A stretch of 64,000 bases of DNA from UBA1858 sp963976865 (lineage in GTDB: Bacteria > Pseudomonadota > Gammaproteobacteria > UBA4575): assembly GCA_963976865.1 (NCBI GenBank), contig CAXBLY010000001.1:838183-902182 (forward strand), in the 5' to 3' direction. Below the pieces are notes generated by a model, which did not search any database, was not told the origin of the DNA, and worked only from the letters and a program-made list of their open reading frames with translations. Below are positions 62,532 to 64,000 of this stretch, piece after piece (positions within the stretch are counted from its first letter, which is position 1; every line of letters starts with the position of its first letter). The translations under genes were made by a program, and so were the position numbers.

Positions 62532-62825
62532 TTGCAATTTTACTTGCTGTTGAGACTTGCAGGGCTATTGATTGGTGAAAGCGCAAATAGGCTCGTTGTT
62601 GACGACATTTCTGATGTGTTGAACCGGATGCACGGCGTACAAAAAGTCAATGAAGTGTTAACAATGCATATGGACCCCAAGTATATACTGGTTAATCTGA
62701 GTGTTGAATTCTCTGATAATATTAATAGGTAAAACAGAGACATTGATCGCTCACTTGGATCAGGAGATAAAAACAAACATAAGTAGGTAAAAAGCATTTA
62801 TATAGAAGCAGAATCAAGCCTTTAA
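62532..62825 (+). pseudogene. Decayed 3' end of a cation diffusion facilitator (CDF) transporter gene
   Basis: Frame 1 reads AGLLIGESANRLVVDDISDVLNRMHGVQKVNEVLTMHMDPKYILVNLSVEFSDNI, a clear CDF C-terminal domain (GLLIGExA… TMHxGPxxIL…). After a stop at 62732, the next frame gives TLIAHLDQEIKTNI. The first frame then returns with VKSIYIEAESSL and stops at 62825, as expected for the family's end (…RVFIEAQS). Thus two frameshifts are present, and all the membrane-spanning part is missing. The open start TTG 62532 is not a real start. Confidence 0.75.
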
Positions 62826-62863
62826 AGATATGGCTATTCTGACGATCCAGTATTATCACCTAA

Positions 62864-62879
62864 TGTGACACTGTTCACA
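62864..62879. promoter_or_regulatory. CRP-type operator upstream of the repeat protein
   Basis: TGTGA-CACTGT-TCACA is a perfect match to the CRP consensus half-sites with six-base spacing, 114 bp upstream of the adhesin start codon. The position suits activation of the adhesin by a CRP-family regulator and cyclic AMP (class I position). Regulation is inferred. Confidence 0.65.
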
Positions 62880-62993
62880 TATCTTAATTAAACCGTTCAT
62901 AGCCTCAAATTCAGTCTTAAGTATTCATCGCCGCCGCCGATACAGCTATTGGGAGCTTATGCTCAAAAGTATTGTAATGTCGAGGAGCGGCGC

Positions 62994-64000
62994 ATGGCTG
63001 ATGATAAAAGTAAGATTTACGATTCTATTAATGAAGCTGATGAAGAAGGATCTTTAGAGAAAGCTAAATTACAGGAATCACTTGGCAGCCCTGAGGCTAG
63101 AGAAGAGCATTTCAAGCAAAACATTATGATGGATGTTGAAGAGCGTCCAGATGGTGTAGAAGCGACAGAGCAGTCGGAAACCCAACAAGTTATATCAGAA
63201 GTTGATGAGTTAGCACAGAGACACAATCAAGATGGCGAAAATTATAATTCAGAAAATGATTATGATAATCACTCTAAATATGAAGTTACAGGAAGTGAGC
63301 AACAGAAAATAGAAAGCAAGGCAAATACATTTATAGGTGATAATGCAGAAAATGTAGATTCGACAAGCCGAGAACAATCAAAAGTCAGTAACCCGCAATC
63401 TGATACTCAACCGATTGATAAAGTAAGTGCCTATGCAGCTCAAGATGTAGATCAACAGATTGAAGAAGCGCTGATCAGCGAGTCTCAATCTAATGCCAAC
63501 GAGTTTGATATTAGTGCGGTGAGCGACACAGATAATGCGAGCAATGAAGTCAGCGAGTCGGCAGTGGCCGGGACCTCGGTCGGTATCACGGCGTTTGCGA
63601 GTGATGCGGATGGCACGAACAGTGATGTGACCTATAGCCTGTCCAGCAACCCTGGCAATGCGTTCAGCATTAATAGCACCACTGGTGAAGTGACAGTGGC
63701 TGATCCGAGTGCGCTGGACTTCGAAACAGCCCAGAGCATGTCGATAGAAGTCACGGCGACTTCAGAAGATGGGTCGGTGAGCAGTGAGACATTTAACATT
63801 GCGATTAACGATGCCAACGAGTTTGATATCAGTGCAGTCAGCGACACAGACAGTGCGAGCAATGAAGTCAGTGAGTCGGCAGTGGCCGGAACGAGTGTGG
63901 GCATCACCGCGTTTGCGAGTGATAGTGATGGCACGAACAATGGTATCAGTTACAGTTTAAGTAACAATCCTGGTAATGCGTTCAGTATTAACAGCACCAC
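62994..64000 (+). CDS. Large tandem-repeat (cadherin-like) surface adhesin, N-terminal part
   Basis: The frame opens at ATG 62994, with GAGGAG nine to eleven bases upstream, and stays open to the window edge (335 codons). Residues 1 to about 165 are a very acidic, low-complexity, Q/N/S-rich region with no signal peptide. From about 168 begin 106-residue cadherin-type repeats (…DISAVSDTDNASNEVSESAVAGTSVGITAFASD…; ALDFETAQSMSIEVTATSEDGS). The lack of a signal peptide fits type I secretion of BapA/LapA-like adhesins. The end, and any calcium-binding or secretion signal, lies outside. Confidence 0.82.
   Translation, partial: MADDKSKIYDSINEADEEGSLEKAKLQESLGSPEAREEHFKQNIMMDVEERPDGVEATEQSETQQVISEVDELAQRHNQDGENYNSENDYDNHSKYEVTGSEQQKIESKANTFIGDNAENVDSTSREQSKVSNPQSDTQPIDKVSAYAAQDVDQQIEEALISESQSNANEFDISAVSDTDNASNEVSESAVAGTSVGITAFASDADGTNSDVTYSLSSNPGNAFSINSTTGEVTVADPSALDFETAQSMSIEVTATSEDGSVSSETFNIAINDANEFDISAVSDTDSASNEVSESAVAGTSVGITAFASDSDGTNNGISYSLSNNPGNAFSINST
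63495..64000 (+). repeat. Tandem 318-bp coding repeats of the adhesin
   Basis: The first unit spans 63495-63812 and the second starts at 63813 and is cut by the window edge. Each begins with GCCAACGAGTTTGATAT and encodes 106 residues; the two copies are near-identical at the nucleotide level, which suggests recent expansion or gene conversion. The array almost certainly continues beyond 64000. Confidence 0.85.

Noticed and set aside
63495..64000. CRISPR or other non-coding tandem array
   Set aside because: The 318-bp units are in frame, encode cadherin-like domains and have no spacer structure.

Overview
The window is gene-dense bacterial chromosome with no rRNA, tRNA, CRISPR array or insertion sequence that I could see. 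Gene content and order point to a gammaproteobacterium: GlnE, IlvE, HldE and an LPS core cluster in sequence, RoxA, RluE, RegB/RegA, AmgK/MurU, the PA2778/PA2779 pair, and TolC beside WaaA. Genus cannot be fixed from the sequence. A serine-cycle methylotroph among sulfur-oxidising or Thiotrichales-like marine Gammaproteobacteria would fit, but that is a guess.

Layout. (1) 1-9150: type II NADH dehydrogenase (partial), RoxA, an ElaA-like acetyltransferase, a run of small membrane proteins with RluE and a SIMPL protein, lipoate genes lipB-lipA, and the muropeptide-recycling pair amgK-murU. (2) 9300-20700: an acetolactate-synthase-type enzyme with an aldehyde dehydrogenase, a small two-EF-hand exported protein, argA, an exported protein of unknown function, an OprC/NosA-like TonB receptor divergent from a RegB/RegA redox two-component system, then argE and dgkA. 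(3) 20716-34750: a serine-cycle C1 assimilation island, all on the minus strand: ilvD, a 5-formyl-H4F cyclo-ligase homologue, a formyltransferase (Ftr/FhcD) homologue, folD, sga, mcl, mtkA, mtkB, hprA, ppc and mtdA. Hairpins divide it into several transcripts. (4) 35100-43300: lexA and a DinB-type polymerase behind an unusual double-dyad operator, pyrophosphatase, a cysteine-peptidase/TPR lipoprotein with its partner, and an Fbp-type ferric iron ABC transporter behind a Fur-like box. (5) 43361-59352: glnE, ilvE, hldE and an LPS inner-core region (waaF, a waaC-like gene, kdkA, waaA, two further kinase-fold proteins), with a radical SAM protein, a Gfo/Idh/MocA oxidoreductase, a DUF6165 protein and an acidic-motif membrane protein inserted, then tolC. 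(6) 59434-64000: a rhodanese, a Pcm-like methyltransferase, thiC, a decayed cation-efflux gene, and the start of a large tandem-repeat surface protein behind a CRP-type site.

How it works together. In the C1 island, serine gives its amino group to glyoxylate (Sga). Hydroxypyruvate is reduced to glycerate (HprA). PEP is carboxylated (Ppc). Malate is activated (MtkAB) and split by malyl-CoA lyase (Mcl) into acetyl-CoA and glyoxylate. MtdA and FolD supply methylene-H4F. The island lacks fchA, glyA, glycerate kinase and ftfL, so these would have to lie elsewhere. The Ftr homologue beside a folate cyclo-ligase homologue, with no methanofuran or H4MPT partner genes in view, is the least explained part. 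The redox regulator RegBA, iron uptake and the LPS genes are ordinary housekeeping for such a cell.
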